A stretch of 32,545 bases of DNA from Gammaproteobacteria bacterium (lineage in GTDB: Bacteria > Pseudomonadota > Gammaproteobacteria > Steroidobacterales > Woeseiaceae), in NCBI GenBank assembly GCA_018677555.1, contig JAHHOT010000024.1:1-32545 (forward strand). The letters are read 5' to 3'. Numbering within the stretch: the stretch's first letter is position 1; each line of letters begins with the position of its first letter. The position numbers were made by a program, and so were the translations under genes. Of this stretch, positions 7,708 to 18,483 are shown piece by piece. The notes under the pieces were generated by a model. That model did not search any database. It had not been told where the DNA came from and was given only the letters and a program-made list of their open reading frames with translations.

Positions 7708-8223
7708 CTATTTGTTCTTGCCAAGGAGTTCCGGTAACAACGACATCTGTTCGCGGTTTGCCGCATTGTCGGAAATTTCCTGCAGCCGTTTTATCTCGTC
7801 CTCGAACTCGGTGACATCCTGGAAGCGGCGATAGACCGACGCGAATCTGACGTATGCGACCTCGTCGAGATTACGCAATTCTTCCATGACGAGGTCGCCA
7901 ATGAGTCGCGATGGCACTTCCCGTTCGCCCATGGTGCGCAATCGATGGATCAGCCGGCCGACCGCTTGCTCGAACTCGTCCGAGGGCACCGGCCGCTTCT
8001 CCAGTGCGCGCACCATGCTGCTGCGCAACTTGGACTCGTCGAAGGGTTGGCGGCTGTTGTCGCTTTTGACCAGGCGTGGCATGACCAGTTCGGCGCTTTC
8101 GAACGTAGTGAAACGCTCGTTGCAGTGCAGGCATTGGCGCCGCCTGCGTATCTGGCGGCCCTCGCCGGCCAGGCGCGAGTCGATAACCTTCGTTTCCTCA
8201 TTATTGCAGAATGGACAATGCAC
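7708..8223 (-). CDS. nrdR: Transcriptional repressor NrdR
   Basis: NrdR represses ribonucleotide reductase operons according to which adenine nucleotide is bound. The 171-residue product begins with the conserved MHCPFC and has a zinc ribbon (C3, C6, C31, C34) followed by an ATP-cone domain from about residue 46, containing [13 protein letters not shown]. The conserved N terminus fixes the start as GTG at 8223. No clear ribosome site precedes it. It is the first gene of the nrdR-rib-nusB-thiL-pgpA operon and lies 91 bases downstream of glyA. No NrdR box is apparent in its own upstream region. Confidence 0.95.
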   Translation of the reverse strand: MHCPFCNNEETKVIDSRLAGEGRQIRRRRQCLHCNERFTTFESAELVMPRLVKSDNSRQPFDESKLRSSMVRALEKRPVPSDEFEQAVGRLIHRLRTMGEREVPSRLIGDLVMEELRNLDEVAYVRFASVYRRFQDVTEFEDEIKRLQEISDNAANREQMSLLPELLGKNK

Positions 8224-8314
8224 GCGTGCTACCGGGGCCGGGATACTATTATTATCCTATCAGAGTTCCCCGACCGGACTCACCGCGCCGATCGAGGCCG
8301 TGGCCAGGCACGCC
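8224..8314 (-). promoter_or_regulatory. glyA-nrdR intergenic region with possible nrdR-rib operon promoter
   Basis: This 91-base gap holds an AT-rich stretch at 8241-8260 inside GC-rich DNA. On the minus strand it reads GATAGGATAATAATAGTATC, giving a GATAAT -10 candidate (8256-8251) without a convincing -35. The same stretch has an inverted GGATA...TATCC pair (8241-8257). I see no FMN riboswitch or T-run terminator. Transcription could also read through from glyA. Confidence 0.3.
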
Positions 8315-9568
8315 TCACGCGTAGACCGGAAAGCGCCCGCACAGCGCCTTGGCCTGGTCATGCACCCGCCGGATCACGTCGCCGTTCCCGATGTCATCCA
8401 GGATGTCGCAGATCCAGTTGGTCAGCTCCTGCGTTTCCGCCTCGCCGAACCCGCGGGTCGTAATTGCCGGTGTACCGAGCCGCAGTCCGCTGGTAACGAA
8501 TGGCGAGCGCGGGTCATTGGGCACCGTGTTCTTGTTGACCGTTATGTTTGCACGGCCGAGTGCTGCGTCGGCGTCCTTGCCGGTAATGTCTTTATCGATG
8601 AGGCTCAGCAGCACCAGGTGATTATCAGTGCCGCCGGAAACGATGTCGTAGCCACGCGTCATGAATGCAGCGGCCATGGCCCTGGCGTTGTCGACAACCT
8701 TCGCCTGATAGTCGCGAAATTCCGGCTGCATCGCCTCGAGAAACGCCACAGCCTTGGACGCGATGACGTGCATCAGCGGACCGCCCTGCGTCCCCGGAAA
8801 CACGAGGGAATTGAATTTTTTCGTCAGCTCGTCGTTCTTGCGCGCAAGTATGACTCCGCCTCGGGGGCCACGCAGGGTCTTATGCGTGGTGCTCGTTACG
8901 ACGTCGGCGAACGGCAACGGACTTGGGTAATGGCCGGTCGCCACGAGGCCCGCCACGTGCGCCATGTCGACCATGAAGTATGCGCCCACGCTGTCGCAGA
9001 TCGCACGAAAGCGTTGCCAGTCGAGCACTCTCGAATGCGCCGAGAAACCCGCGATGATCATGCGCGGCTTGTGCTGTTCCGCCAGCGACTGCACCTGGTC
9101 GTAGTCGACCAAACCGCTCTCGGCGTCAACCCCGTATTGCACGGCGTGGAAAAGTTTGCCCGAAAAATTCACCTTGGAGCCATGCGTGAGATGACCGCCG
9201 TCGGAAAGACTCATGCCCAGGATCGTGTCGCCCGCATCCAGCAGGGCCAGCATGGCGGCGGCGTTGGCTTGCGACCCGGAGTGCGGCTGAACGTTGGCAA
9301 AATCGGCGCCGAACAGCTGCTTTGCGCGGTCGATCGCCAGCTGCTCCGCGACATCGACATACTCGCACCCACCGTAATAGCGACGGCCGGGATAGCCCTC
9401 CGCGTACTTGTTGGTCAGCACGGAGCCCTGCGCTTCCAGGACTCGCGGGCTGGCGTAGTTTTCTGAGGCAATCAGCTCGATATGCTCTTCCTGACGACGG
9501 GTCTCGTCAACGATGGCGGCATATAACTCGGCGTCAAATTCCTCGATCGACGGCGTATCGGCAAACAT
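8315..9568 (-). CDS. glyA: Serine hydroxymethyltransferase
   Basis: GlyA interconverts serine and glycine while loading a one-carbon unit onto tetrahydrofolate, feeding purine and methionine synthesis. From the ATG at 9568 it has 417 residues, the same length as the E. coli enzyme. The PLP lysine is K230 in [14 protein letters not shown]. Other family motifs include [25 protein letters not shown] and VDMAHVAGL. The start is chosen because GGAGA lies about 10 bases upstream; a longer frame to 9598 adds only ten unrelated residues. The glyA-nrdR order is common in Gammaproteobacteria. Confidence 0.97.
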   Translation of the reverse strand: MFADTPSIEEFDAELYAAIVDETRRQEEHIELIASENYASPRVLEAQGSVLTNKYAEGYPGRRYYGGCEYVDVAEQLAIDRAKQLFGADFANVQPHSGSQANAAAMLALLDAGDTILGMSLSDGGHLTHGSKVNFSGKLFHAVQYGVDAESGLVDYDQVQSLAEQHKPRMIIAGFSAHSRVLDWQRFRAICDSVGAYFMVDMAHVAGLVATGHYPSPLPFADVVTSTTHKTLRGPRGGVILARKNDELTKKFNSLVFPGTQGGPLMHVIASKAVAFLEAMQPEFRDYQAKVVDNARAMAAAFMTRGYDIVSGGTDNHLVLLSLIDKDITGKDADAALGRANITVNKNTVPNDPRSPFVTSGLRLGTPAITTRGFGEAETQELTNWICDILDDIGNGDVIRRVHDQAKALCGRFPVYA

Positions 9569-9607
9569 TTGGATCGGTCTCCGGGGTGGCAGGCACAAAA
9601 CGCGGCA

Positions 9608-9636
9608 ATTGTACCTGTATGCCGCCGGAATAGAAT
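9608..9636 (-). promoter_or_regulatory. Possible glyA promoter
   Basis: On the minus strand a TACAAT -10 (9613-9608) lies 40 bases before the glyA ATG. At 17-base spacing the -35 would be ATTCTA (9636-9631), a weak match. Activity is inferred. Confidence 0.35.
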
Positions 9637-9649
9637 CGACTAATTCCGA

Positions 9650-10603
9650 TTATTGGCTCTCGACGAACGATTGCACGACGCGCGTCCACGCGCGTGCGAG
9701 GTTGCGCCGGTTGTAGCCTCCACCGCCCGTTGCGACGATGCGGCCCTGCGCGTGTCGTTCCGCAATTGCACACAACGCAGCAGCCGCCCGGCCGTGCGCG
9801 TCTTCGCTGTAGCGCAAATGCGTGATCGGGTCGCCGGCCATGCTGTCAGCGCCGCACTGGAACAACAGAAATTCGGGTGGATGTTGCTCAAGGTAATCTT
9901 CAACCCGCGTCCAGGCATCGGCAAATTCGGCATCGCCCGCGCCCGGCTGCATGGGAATATTGAGCTTGGTACCCGCAGCCCGGCCGCGGCCGGTTTCAGA
10001 TTCGGCACCAGTGCCCGGATAGAGATAACGCCCATCCTCATGCAGATCGGCGAATATCAGATCAGGGTCCGTTTCGAAACCGTAAAACACGCCGTCGCCG
10101 TGGTGCGCGTCGATGTCGACGTATGCGATTCGCTGCAATCCATGCTTTTTACGCAAGTACTCCACTGCGATTCCGCAATCATTAAAGACGCAGAAGCCTG
10201 CGGCATGATCGCGTGCGGCATGATGCAAGCCGGCGATCGGCACGAACGCCCTGCGCGCGCTGCCCGACATGACAGCGTCTACCGCAGCCAGCGTCGTGCC
10301 GACGACGTCACGGGCCGAATCGAATATTCCTGCCATTGCCGGTGTGTCGCCAGCGTCGAGATAGCCATGACCGTCGGCCGATCGCCGGGAAACGAAATCG
10401 ATGTATTCAGCGGTATGAAATAGCGCGAGATCGTCGACCGATGCGCGCCGCGGCGCGGCATAGACAATTGCCGATTCGAATGACTGTGCCGCAAGCTCGT
10501 CGTGAAATACGTCATGACGATCGATGCCGAACGGGTGATCCTCGCCGAATCCATACTGCGCTAGTGCTTCGCCCTTGTAGACGTAAACCGGCTGTGCTGC
10601 CAC
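9650..10603 (-). CDS. Histone deacetylase family protein (AcuC/HDAC-like lysine or acetyl-substrate deacetylase)
   Basis: This 317-residue arginase/deacetylase-fold protein retains the zinc hydrolase site: tandem H127-H128 in GLHHA, zinc ligands D165 and H167 in DIDAHHGDG, zinc ligand D252 in CGADS, and the transition-state tyrosine Y296 in GGGGY. Bacterial members remove acetyl groups from protein lysines (AcuC acting on acetyl-CoA synthetase in Bacillus) or from polyamines and other small molecules; the substrate cannot be read from sequence. The start is a GTG at 10603 with GGAGCGG upstream. It lies 81 bases upstream of glyA on the same strand and may share its transcript. An acs gene lies at 19832-21772. 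Confidence 0.9.
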   Translation of the reverse strand: MAAQPVYVYKGEALAQYGFGEDHPFGIDRHDVFHDELAAQSFESAIVYAAPRRASVDDLALFHTAEYIDFVSRRSADGHGYLDAGDTPAMAGIFDSARDVVGTTLAAVDAVMSGSARRAFVPIAGLHHAARDHAAGFCVFNDCGIAVEYLRKKHGLQRIAYVDIDAHHGDGVFYGFETDPDLIFADLHEDGRYLYPGTGAESETGRGRAAGTKLNIPMQPGAGDAEFADAWTRVEDYLEQHPPEFLLFQCGADSMAGDPITHLRYSEDAHGRAAAALCAIAERHAQGRIVATGGGGYNRRNLARAWTRVVQSFVESQ

Positions 10604-10716
10604 GTTGCGAACCGCTCCGGGGTGACATGTTTTGTATTTGCCCAGCTTACCGGATAATGTCGCCCGAAATCAGCCGGATATCGGCTCCACCGCACAACGA
10701 GGACGCTCGTCGGACC
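10604..10716 (+). promoter_or_regulatory. Divergent intergenic region between the deacetylase gene and ettA
   Basis: This 113-base gap must drive ettA rightward and the deacetylase gene leftward. The clearest element is GATAAT at 10653-10658 on the plus strand, about 58 bases before the ettA ATG. The upstream T-rich TTTTGTATTTG stretch offers only a poor -35. No operator is recognised. Confidence 0.3.
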
Positions 10717-12389
<1,673 letters not shown>

Positions 12390-12390
<1 letters not shown>

Positions 12391-13043
12391 TGGCAGTATT
12401 GCTGGCATCGTTCGCGATCGCCGCTTTCCTCGCCCTGTTTTTCTGTTTGCGCACATTTCGTTGCTTGCGGCGTCGCCGCCTGTTACGCGCGGGCGGCTCG
12501 GGCGTCAGCTGCCTGCTGTTTGCGTTCGTCGCCGGCATCACCTTTGTCGTCATTTTCAGCTACTACGGCTACGAGCGACTTGTCGCCGAGAAACGCGTTG
12601 CCAGCATCGTGTTCGAACGGCTCCAGGACGACGAGTACCGTGCCCGGCTGATGGTCGCGGGACAGGAAGACCGCTTCTTTGACCTGCGGGGCGACGAGTG
12701 GCAGATCGACGCGCGGCTGGTCACCTGGAAACCGCCCGCCACGATACTGGGACTTGACCCGATTTACCGTCTCGACCGGCTCAGCGGGCGATACTCTGCC
12801 ATAGAACAGGAACGCAACGCGTCACGTACCGTGCACTCGCTGTCATCCGCGCAGCCACTCGACGTCTGGAGCGTTGCGCGCCGTCAGCCGCTGTTCTTTC
12901 CCGGCGTCGACGCGCACTACGGCTCGGCAGCGTTCGTACCGATGGCGCACGGTGCGCGCTTTGATGTCAGCCTGTCACGCGATGCACTCATCGCGCGGCC
13001 GGCCAACGAAATCGCCGAGCAAGCCACGGGAAACTGGGAATAG
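12390..13043 (+). CDS. Two-helix membrane protein of unknown function, coupled to ettA
   Basis: I do not recognise a family with confidence. The 217-residue protein starts with two hydrophobic helices (about 2-20 and 38-58) separated by a strongly basic loop (RCLRRRRLLR). By the positive-inside rule the loop is cytoplasmic, and the C-terminal domain of about 155 residues faces the periplasm. That domain has no cysteine or obvious catalytic motif. It contains the segments EDRFFDLRGDEWQIDARLVTW and GLDPIYRLDRLSGRYSAIE, each read as a soluble beta-rich stretch. The ATG shares one base with the ettA stop (TGATG), so translation is probably coupled, but a functional link is inference. It is not recognisably a transporter. 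Confidence 0.75.
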
Positions 13044-13162
13044 CGTGTCTGGACGGTTTATTATGTTTAACGCATCCTGGTCGGCAATGCGCAGGGGATA
13101 TACTGACAGCTTGGCGCCCGACCAGAACAGCCAATAACAGCGACGCGGGACACCAACGGATC

Positions 13163-13840
13163 ATGACGATCACTCTCGACCGGCAGGGCGGATTACGCAA
13201 AGACGCGGATGAACAATTCGGACTCGAATGTCCGCATTGCGGTGTTTATGCGCACATGACACCGCAGTCGGTGCCCGACACGGAATTCCTGTACGCCTCG
13301 AGACCCAGGCACGTCGGCCTGGTGTACCAGTGCGATGCCTGCCACGTTCCGATCTTTCTGCGGTTTTCCGTCAAGGAGTTTGCCGACGACAGGATCGAGC
13401 TGAATCGAAATTTCGTCGAGTTGGAGCGACCCAAGGAACGTTTTCCGTTTTCATACCTGCCGGACAAGACGGAGATTATGTTTCGCGAGGCACTTTCCTG
13501 CTATAGCCACAACAATTTCAATGCCTTTGCCTCCATGTGCCGGCGCGCTGCCAGGACTGCGTTCGATGAACTTGGCGAAGGTGGCAAACTCAAGGCCTTC
13601 GACGAAGTCATGGCGGCCCAGGAAATCGCGGAAATCGACGATGACAGCTTCGAACCCGTAAAAACCATTTTGTTCGACGCAGACAACGACGCAATGCCGA
13701 TGCTGAAACGCGCACAGGCCGGCGTACTCCTGGAAGTGCTGAAGGACATGTTTTACCAGTGCTTTGTCAGGCGCGGAAAACTCGCCAGAGCCATCAAGGT
13801 ACGGCGGTTTTTCGTGCAGGAAGGCAACAAGTCGGCTTGA
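13163..13840 (+). CDS. Zinc-ribbon, DUF4145-like protein of unknown function
   Basis: The 225-residue product has an N-terminal zinc ribbon with CPHC (C23, C26) and CDAC (C57, C60). A helical region from about residue 105 follows, with EALSCYSHNNFNAFASMCRR, the pattern seen in DUF4145 proteins. Some DUF4145 domains occur in or near restriction and other defence genes, but nothing nearby suggests that here. The gene starts 119 bases after the membrane-protein gene. That gap holds a TATACT hexamer near 13099 but no good -35. It ends 21 bases from the convergent purL stop with no visible terminator. Function unknown. Confidence 0.75.
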   Translation: MTITLDRQGGLRKDADEQFGLECPHCGVYAHMTPQSVPDTEFLYASRPRHVGLVYQCDACHVPIFLRFSVKEFADDRIELNRNFVELERPKERFPFSYLPDKTEIMFREALSCYSHNNFNAFASMCRRAARTAFDELGEGGKLKAFDEVMAAQEIAEIDDDSFEPVKTILFDADNDAMPMLKRAQAGVLLEVLKDMFYQCFVRRGKLARAIKVRRFFVQEGNKSA

Positions 13841-13861
13841 TATTTCGCCCGGCAGCCGTGG

Positions 13862-16800
13862 TCAATTCACCGAGTGTCGTGCGTTCCTGAACATTCGCAT
13901 CCACGGACCCTCCGCGCCCCAATCGGGCGGGTGCCATGAATTCTGCACGGTCAGTGCAACCCGTTCGGGATGCGGCATCATGATCGTGACCCGCCCGTCG
14001 CGCGTCGTAAGACCGCAAACGGCTGCCTCTGAGCCGTTCGGGTTCGCGGGGTACGCCGCCGCGACGTTGCCGTAATTGTCGACATAGCGCAGCGCGACCT
14101 GGGCGCTCGCCGGCGCAGATTCAGCCGGAAATACCGCTCTGCCCTCCCCGTGTGACGTGGCTATCGGCAATCGCGACCCCGCCATGCCACGCAGAAACAA
14201 GGACGGGCTATCTACGATTTCGACGAGACTCAGCCGGGCTTCGAACTGCTCGGACCGATTTCGCAGGAATAACGGCCAGTGATCCGCGCCGGGAATTAGC
14301 GCTTTCAGGTGCGACATCATCTGACAGCCGTTGCAGACACCCAGCGCAAAGCTGTCGCCGCGCTCGAAAAAACGCGCAAATTCATCCCGCATGCGTTGAT
14401 TGTAAAGAATCGATTTGGCCCACCCGCCACCGGCACCCAGGACGTCGCCGAACGAGAAGCCGCCACAGGCAATGATGCCCTGGTAGTCGTCGAGCCGGTC
14501 CAGCCCGCAAGCGAGGTCACTCATGTGCACGTCGACCGCACGAAAGCCCGCCCGCATGAACGCAGCCGCCATTTCGTATTGACTGTTGACCCCCTGCTCC
14601 CGGAGTATTGCAACGCTGGGTGCATGGCGCCCGGTGATCACGGTCGGCGCGGCGTCGCCGTGCGCGAACGTGAGCTGCACGTTCAGGCCGGGGTCTTCTA
14701 CCTCCAGAATCCGCTCGTATTCCTCATTGGCAGTAAGCGGGTTGTCACGCATCGCCTGCATGCGATAGCTCAGCTCGGACCAGTTGCGTTGCAGCGCCGT
14801 CCGGTCAGCGCGGAACACGACCTCGTCGTCGTTGTAAATCACCAGCTGCTCGGCAACATCGACCGGCCCGAGTTCGATCCAGCCGAGATCGAATTCCTGC
14901 AGAATACGGGTAACGGCTGCCACGTCACCATCGTGAATCTGTATGACCGCACCGAGCTCCTCGCTGAACAATTGACCCAGCATGTCCTCGCGCGAGCCCG
15001 CGAGTTTCAGCGATACACCGAGTCTGCCCGCGAACATCATTTCGCACACGCAGGCCAGGAGCCCGCCATCAGAACGATCGTGATAGGCGAGTATCAGTTG
15101 TTGCTCACGCAAGCACTGTACCGCATGGAAGAAACGTTTGAGCAGTGCGGCATCCCGCAGGTCGGGCACCGCAGCGCCATGACGACCGAAGGTCTGTGCC
15201 AGGCATGAACCACCGAGGCGATTGGCGCCGTTTGCCAGGTCCAGCAGCAGCAATTGTGTGCCCCCGGCTGTGCGCCTCAGCTGCGGCGTCAGGTGATCTG
15301 CCACGTCCGACACAGGGGCAAACGCGGATACGATCAGCGACACGGGGGCGACAACCTGGTGTTCGCCAGCCTCGTCCTGCCAGCGCGTACGCATCGACAA
15401 CGAGTCCTTGCCAACCGGTATTGCAATGCCGAGCTCACGGCAGAGTTCCGATGCGACGGCTTTGACCGTGTCGAATAGACGGGCATCCTCCCCCGGGTGG
15501 CCGGCCGCCGCCATCCAGTTGGCCGAAAGCCGGACGCGTGAAATATCGCCGATTGCAGCGGCAGCGATATTCGTCAGCGCTTCGCCAACGGCAACGCGCC
15601 CGGAAGCCGGTGCATCAAGCGCTGCCAGTGGCGTTCGCTCACCCATCGACATCGCTTCGCCGGTGGTGGCGCCGAACGCGCTCGCGGTGATCGCAACATC
15701 GCTCACCGGCACCTGCCACGGCCCGATCAGCTGATCGCGAACCGTGAGCCCGCCAACCGTGCGATCGCCAATGTGAATCAGAAAAGATTTGTCCGCCACG
15801 GCCGGGAAACTCAATACGCGCTCTATCGCCGCGTCGAGCGCGATGCCGTCGAGGTCCAGCTCCGCGGGATTTGCATGCAGGTGAGTTACCTCACGCAACA
15901 TCTTCGGTGGCTTGCCGAGCAGCATTTCCATCGGCATGTCGACCACGTTATTGCCGAAGTCGCGGTCGCTGACCAGCAGCTGCCCGTCATCGGTGAGAGT
16001 GCCAATAACCGCATGCGGACATCGCTCGCGCGCACAGATTGCGGCGAATTCCTCGCAGCGCTCCGCGGCAACGATGAGCACGTAGCGCTCCTGCGCTTCG
16101 TTGCACCAGATTTCCATCGGTGACATGCGCGGTTCTGCGTTCGGCACATCACGCAACTCCACGACGGCACCGTGGCCGCTGTGATCCACGGCTTCAGGTA
16201 CTGCGTTGGACAAGCCGCCGGCACCAACGTCGTGGATCAGCAGGATCGGATTGGCGGAACCCATGGCCCAGCAGCGATCGATGACCTCCTGCGCACGGCG
16301 CTCGATCTCCGGGTTGCCGCGCTGCACCGATGCAAAGTCCAGATCCTCAGTGCTGGCGCCGCTGGCAAGACTGGATGCGGCACCGCCGCCCAGACCGATG
16401 AGCAATGCCGGCCCGCCGAGAACCACGATGCGAGCGCCGACCGGCACGTCGATCTTCACTGCATGCTCGCGCCTGACGTTGCCGACTCCGCCAGCGATCA
16501 TGATCGGTTTGTGGTAGCCGCGTATCTCCCCCGACGGCAGCCCGGGCAGCGCCGATTCGTAGCTACGGAAGTAACCGAGCAGGTTAGGCCGGCCGAATTC
16601 ATTGTTGAACGCCGCGCCGCCGATGGGCCCATCGAGCATTATTTCAAGCGCTGTGGCCATGCGGTCGGGATGCGGAAAATCATCCTCCCACGGCCGCGGC
16701 CAGTCCGGGAGGCGCAGGTGCGAAACCGTGAATCCGGTCAGTCCGGCTTTTGGCCTGGCGCCCAGTCCCGTGGCCCCCTCGTCACGTATCTCGCCGCCGG

Positions 16801-17773
16801 CGCCCGTCGCTGCACCCGGAAACGGTGAAATCGCGGTCGGATGATTGTGCGTTTCGACCTTCATCAGAATGTCTATCGGCTCGTGCCGAAATGCGTACGC
16901 CCGGTCTTGCGGATCCGGTATCAGGCGCGGTCCATCCCAGCCTTCCATGACTGCTGCGTTGTCGGAATACGCGGAGAGGATTCCGTCCGGGCTCGCGTCC
17001 GTCGTACTGCGGATCATGTCGAACAGTTTTTCGCTGCGCGACTCACCGTCGATTTTCCAGTCGGCGCGAAAAATCTTGTGACGACAATGCTCCGAATTCG
17101 CCTGAGCGAACATCATCAGCTCGGCGTCGCTGGGGTCGCGGCGCAGCCGCTGATAATTTTCGAGCAGGTAGTCGACTTCGTCGTCTGACAACGCAAGGCC
17201 GAGGTTTCTGTCGGCTTCGAGCAGCGCCTCGCGGCCACGTTCGAGCAGGCAAATCGTGTTGAACGATGGCGCCGCGTCGGCGCGAAACAACGTGCGCGCC
17301 GCCGCGACACCGTCGAGCAGGCACTCGGTCATACGATCGTACAGGAGCGCCAGTGCGGACTCGTCGAGTCCTGCATCGGATTCACACTCGATGCCATAGC
17401 AGATGCCGCGCTCGATTCGCAGCACTGCGTGGAGTCCACAGGCATGAACGATTTCCGTCGCCTTGCTGGACCATGGCGAGATCGTGCCAGGGCGTGGCAG
17501 GCAGTACACGGTCTGCGAACCCGGCGGCAACGCTTGCTGCGGCTCACCGGACAACAACAGTGCGTCGAGACGCTGACGCGACTCCCGGTCGAGTTCGCTG
17601 CCGAGTTGTGCGAAATAGGCAAAGCGGGACTTGACGGCGGTGACGGCGGGTTGACGCCGCTGCAACCGGCGCAGCAAGCGCGACACGCGAAATGGCGAAT
17701 GCGCGGACTGGCCCTTGATTTCCAGCAGGTCGATGCCGGTCGATGCGGTCAGGTCCTGGGCGGGTGTGGACAA
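13862..17773 (-). CDS. purL: Phosphoribosylformylglycinamidine synthase (single-chain)
   Basis: PurL makes formylglycinamidine ribonucleotide from FGAR, glutamine and ATP, the fourth step of purine synthesis. The 1303-residue product is the large single-chain form typical of Gammaproteobacteria. It has an N-terminal PurS-like region, two FGAM-synthase halves (for example MKVETHNHPTAISPFPGAATG and VGKDSLSMRTRW, each a known motif), and a C-terminal glutaminase with nucleophile cysteine in GVCNGCQMM, plus HGEGRAVF and PHPERVA. The frame opens with TTG at 17773, preceded by AGGGG about 10 bases upstream; no in-frame ATG or GTG lies before the conserved N terminus. It lies 95 bases downstream of the DUF1820 gene. 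I see no PurR-type operator. Confidence 0.96.
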   Translation of the reverse strand: MSTPAQDLTASTGIDLLEIKGQSAHSPFRVSRLLRRLQRRQPAVTAVKSRFAYFAQLGSELDRESRQRLDALLLSGEPQQALPPGSQTVYCLPRPGTISPWSSKATEIVHACGLHAVLRIERGICYGIECESDAGLDESALALLYDRMTECLLDGVAAARTLFRADAAPSFNTICLLERGREALLEADRNLGLALSDDEVDYLLENYQRLRRDPSDAELMMFAQANSEHCRHKIFRADWKIDGESRSEKLFDMIRSTTDASPDGILSAYSDNAAVMEGWDGPRLIPDPQDRAYAFRHEPIDILMKVETHNHPTAISPFPGAATGAGGEIRDEGATGLGARPKAGLTGFTVSHLRLPDWPRPWEDDFPHPDRMATALEIMLDGPIGGAAFNNEFGRPNLLGYFRSYESALPGLPSGEIRGYHKPIMIAGGVGNVRREHAVKIDVPVGARIVVLGGPALLIGLGGGAASSLASGASTEDLDFASVQRGNPEIERRAQEVIDRCWAMGSANPILLIHDVGAGGLSNAVPEAVDHSGHGAVVELRDVPNAEPRMSPMEIWCNEAQERYVLIVAAERCEEFAAICARERCPHAVIGTLTDDGQLLVSDRDFGNNVVDMPMEMLLGKPPKMLREVTHLHANPAELDLDGIALDAAIERVLSFPAVADKSFLIHIGDRTVGGLTVRDQLIGPWQVPVSDVAITASAFGATTGEAMSMGERTPLAALDAPASGRVAVGEALTNIAAAAIGDISRVRLSANWMAAAGHPGEDARLFDTVKAVASELCRELGIAIPVGKDSLSMRTRWQDEAGEHQVVAPVSLIVSAFAPVSDVADHLTPQLRRTAGGTQLLLLDLANGANRLGGSCLAQTFGRHGAAVPDLRDAALLKRFFHAVQCLREQQLILAYHDRSDGGLLACVCEMMFAGRLGVSLKLAGSREDMLGQLFSEELGAVIQIHDGDVAAVTRILQEFDLGWIELGPVDVAEQLVIYNDDEVVFRADRTALQRNWSELSYRMQAMRDNPLTANEEYERILEVEDPGLNVQLTFAHGDAAPTVITGRHAPSVAILREQGVNSQYEMAAAFMRAGFRAVDVHMSDLACGLDRLDDYQGIIACGGFSFGDVLGAGGGWAKSILYNQRMRDEFARFFERGDSFALGVCNGCQMMSHLKALIPGADHWPLFLRNRSEQFEARLSLVEIVDSPSLFLRGMAGSRLPIATSHGEGRAVFPAESAPASAQVALRYVDNYGNVAAAYPANPNGSEAAVCGLTTRDGRVTIMMPHPERVALTVQNSWHPPDWGAEGPWMRMFRNARHSVN

Positions 17774-17868
17774 GCTGCGTGAACCCCTGATGCGCGTCGG
17801 AGCCGATTGAAGGAATCGGGATAATACATAAGCGAACTGGCCGCAGCCACCCGCCTACGTCAGCTAGG

Positions 17869-18204
17869 TCACTTGTTGGTCGACTCTCCGGGGGTATACA
17901 CCGGCACCGGAAACTGCGCCACGTTGCCGCCTTCGAGCTTCGAAATCTTGCTCGCTCCCTGCTTGTCGACCTCGTCGATGCGAACGATCGAGTGCATGGG
18001 CAGATAGGTACGCTTCACGCCGTCGAATTCGGACTTGATCTTCTCTTCGGAGGGATCCACGACAACGCTGGATCGCTCGCCGAAAACGAGTTTCTCGACC
18101 TCCACGAAGCCAAACAGCGAACCATGACCAACGTTGCGGGCATAGATCTCGTACACCTGGCCCTGGCTCATGAAGACGATCTTGTAGATTCTGTTATTGC
18201 TCAT
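17869..18204 (-). CDS. DUF1820 family protein
   Basis: This 111-residue protein matches the gammaproteobacterial DUF1820 family: an N-terminal IYKIVFMSQGQVYEIYARNV, then GSLFGFVEVEKLVFGE and a conserved LPMHSIVRIDEVDKQG. It is predicted to be small, soluble and beta-rich, with no signal peptide or metal motif. Its function is not established. The ATG at 18204 follows a gene-free stretch and the gene precedes purL on the same strand, so they may share a transcript. Confidence 0.88.
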   Translation of the reverse strand: MSNNRIYKIVFMSQGQVYEIYARNVGHGSLFGFVEVEKLVFGERSSVVVDPSEEKIKSEFDGVKRTYLPMHSIVRIDEVDKQGASKISKLEGGNVAQFPVPVYTPGESTNK

Positions 18205-18483
18205 TGTTGCCTGCCGTTATTGCGATCCATGCGGCGCACTCCGGGCTGCCGTCCTCGCGGGCGCTAGTGTAACCAAAAACGCCACGCAGGGTGGCCGCCA
18301 AGAGCGTTTGCCGCCAGACTCCGGATATGGGCTCATCAGAACGCATTTGCAAGGCCTCTCGCGGGCGCCGCGGCCTTTTTATGTGAACTGCTCGGCAGCG
18401 GAAATCCGTCGTCCGGCGGCACAATTCTCTACGTGCCGCGCCCGCGCCGGGCGCAGGCGCGGTGCTGCCATACGGAACGGAAA
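18205..18483. other. 279-base gene-free region between divergent DUF1820 and tagH genes
   Basis: No protein-coding gene is convincing here. The region holds a terminator-like hairpin (18351-18380, listed separately). On the minus strand it contains TACACT (18278-18273), a -10 candidate for the DUF1820 gene without a good -35. A 50-codon minus-strand frame beginning inside the region and overlapping the DUF1820 start is judged chance. Confidence 0.5.
18351..18380 (+). terminator. Terminator-like hairpin upstream of tagH
   Basis: AAGGCC (18351-18356) pairs with GGCCTT (18372-18377). Inside it, GCGG/CCGC pair around a GCG loop, and the structure ends in a TTTTT run (18376-18380). This is a plausible intrinsic terminator on the plus strand. 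No plus-strand gene lies just upstream, so it could end a short untranslated transcript or act as a leader attenuator for tagH. Confidence 0.42.

Noticed and set aside
8224..8314. FMN riboswitch upstream of the rib operon
   Set aside because: The gap is only 91 bases and lacks the conserved RFN segments; none is seen before ribB either.
7886..9466. 526-codon plus-strand open frame across nrdR and glyA
   Set aside because: Antisense to two certain genes, with low-complexity Arg/His-rich translation; a by-product of high GC content.
17774..17868. PurR-type operator upstream of purL
   Set aside because: No sequence resembling the ACGCAAACGTTTTCGT-type palindrome is present.
18194..18424. 76-codon minus-strand frame overlapping the DUF1820 start
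   Set aside because: No ribosome site, no recognisable domain, and it runs through the terminator-like hairpin; the 11-base overlap with the DUF1820 gene is not enough to call a gene.
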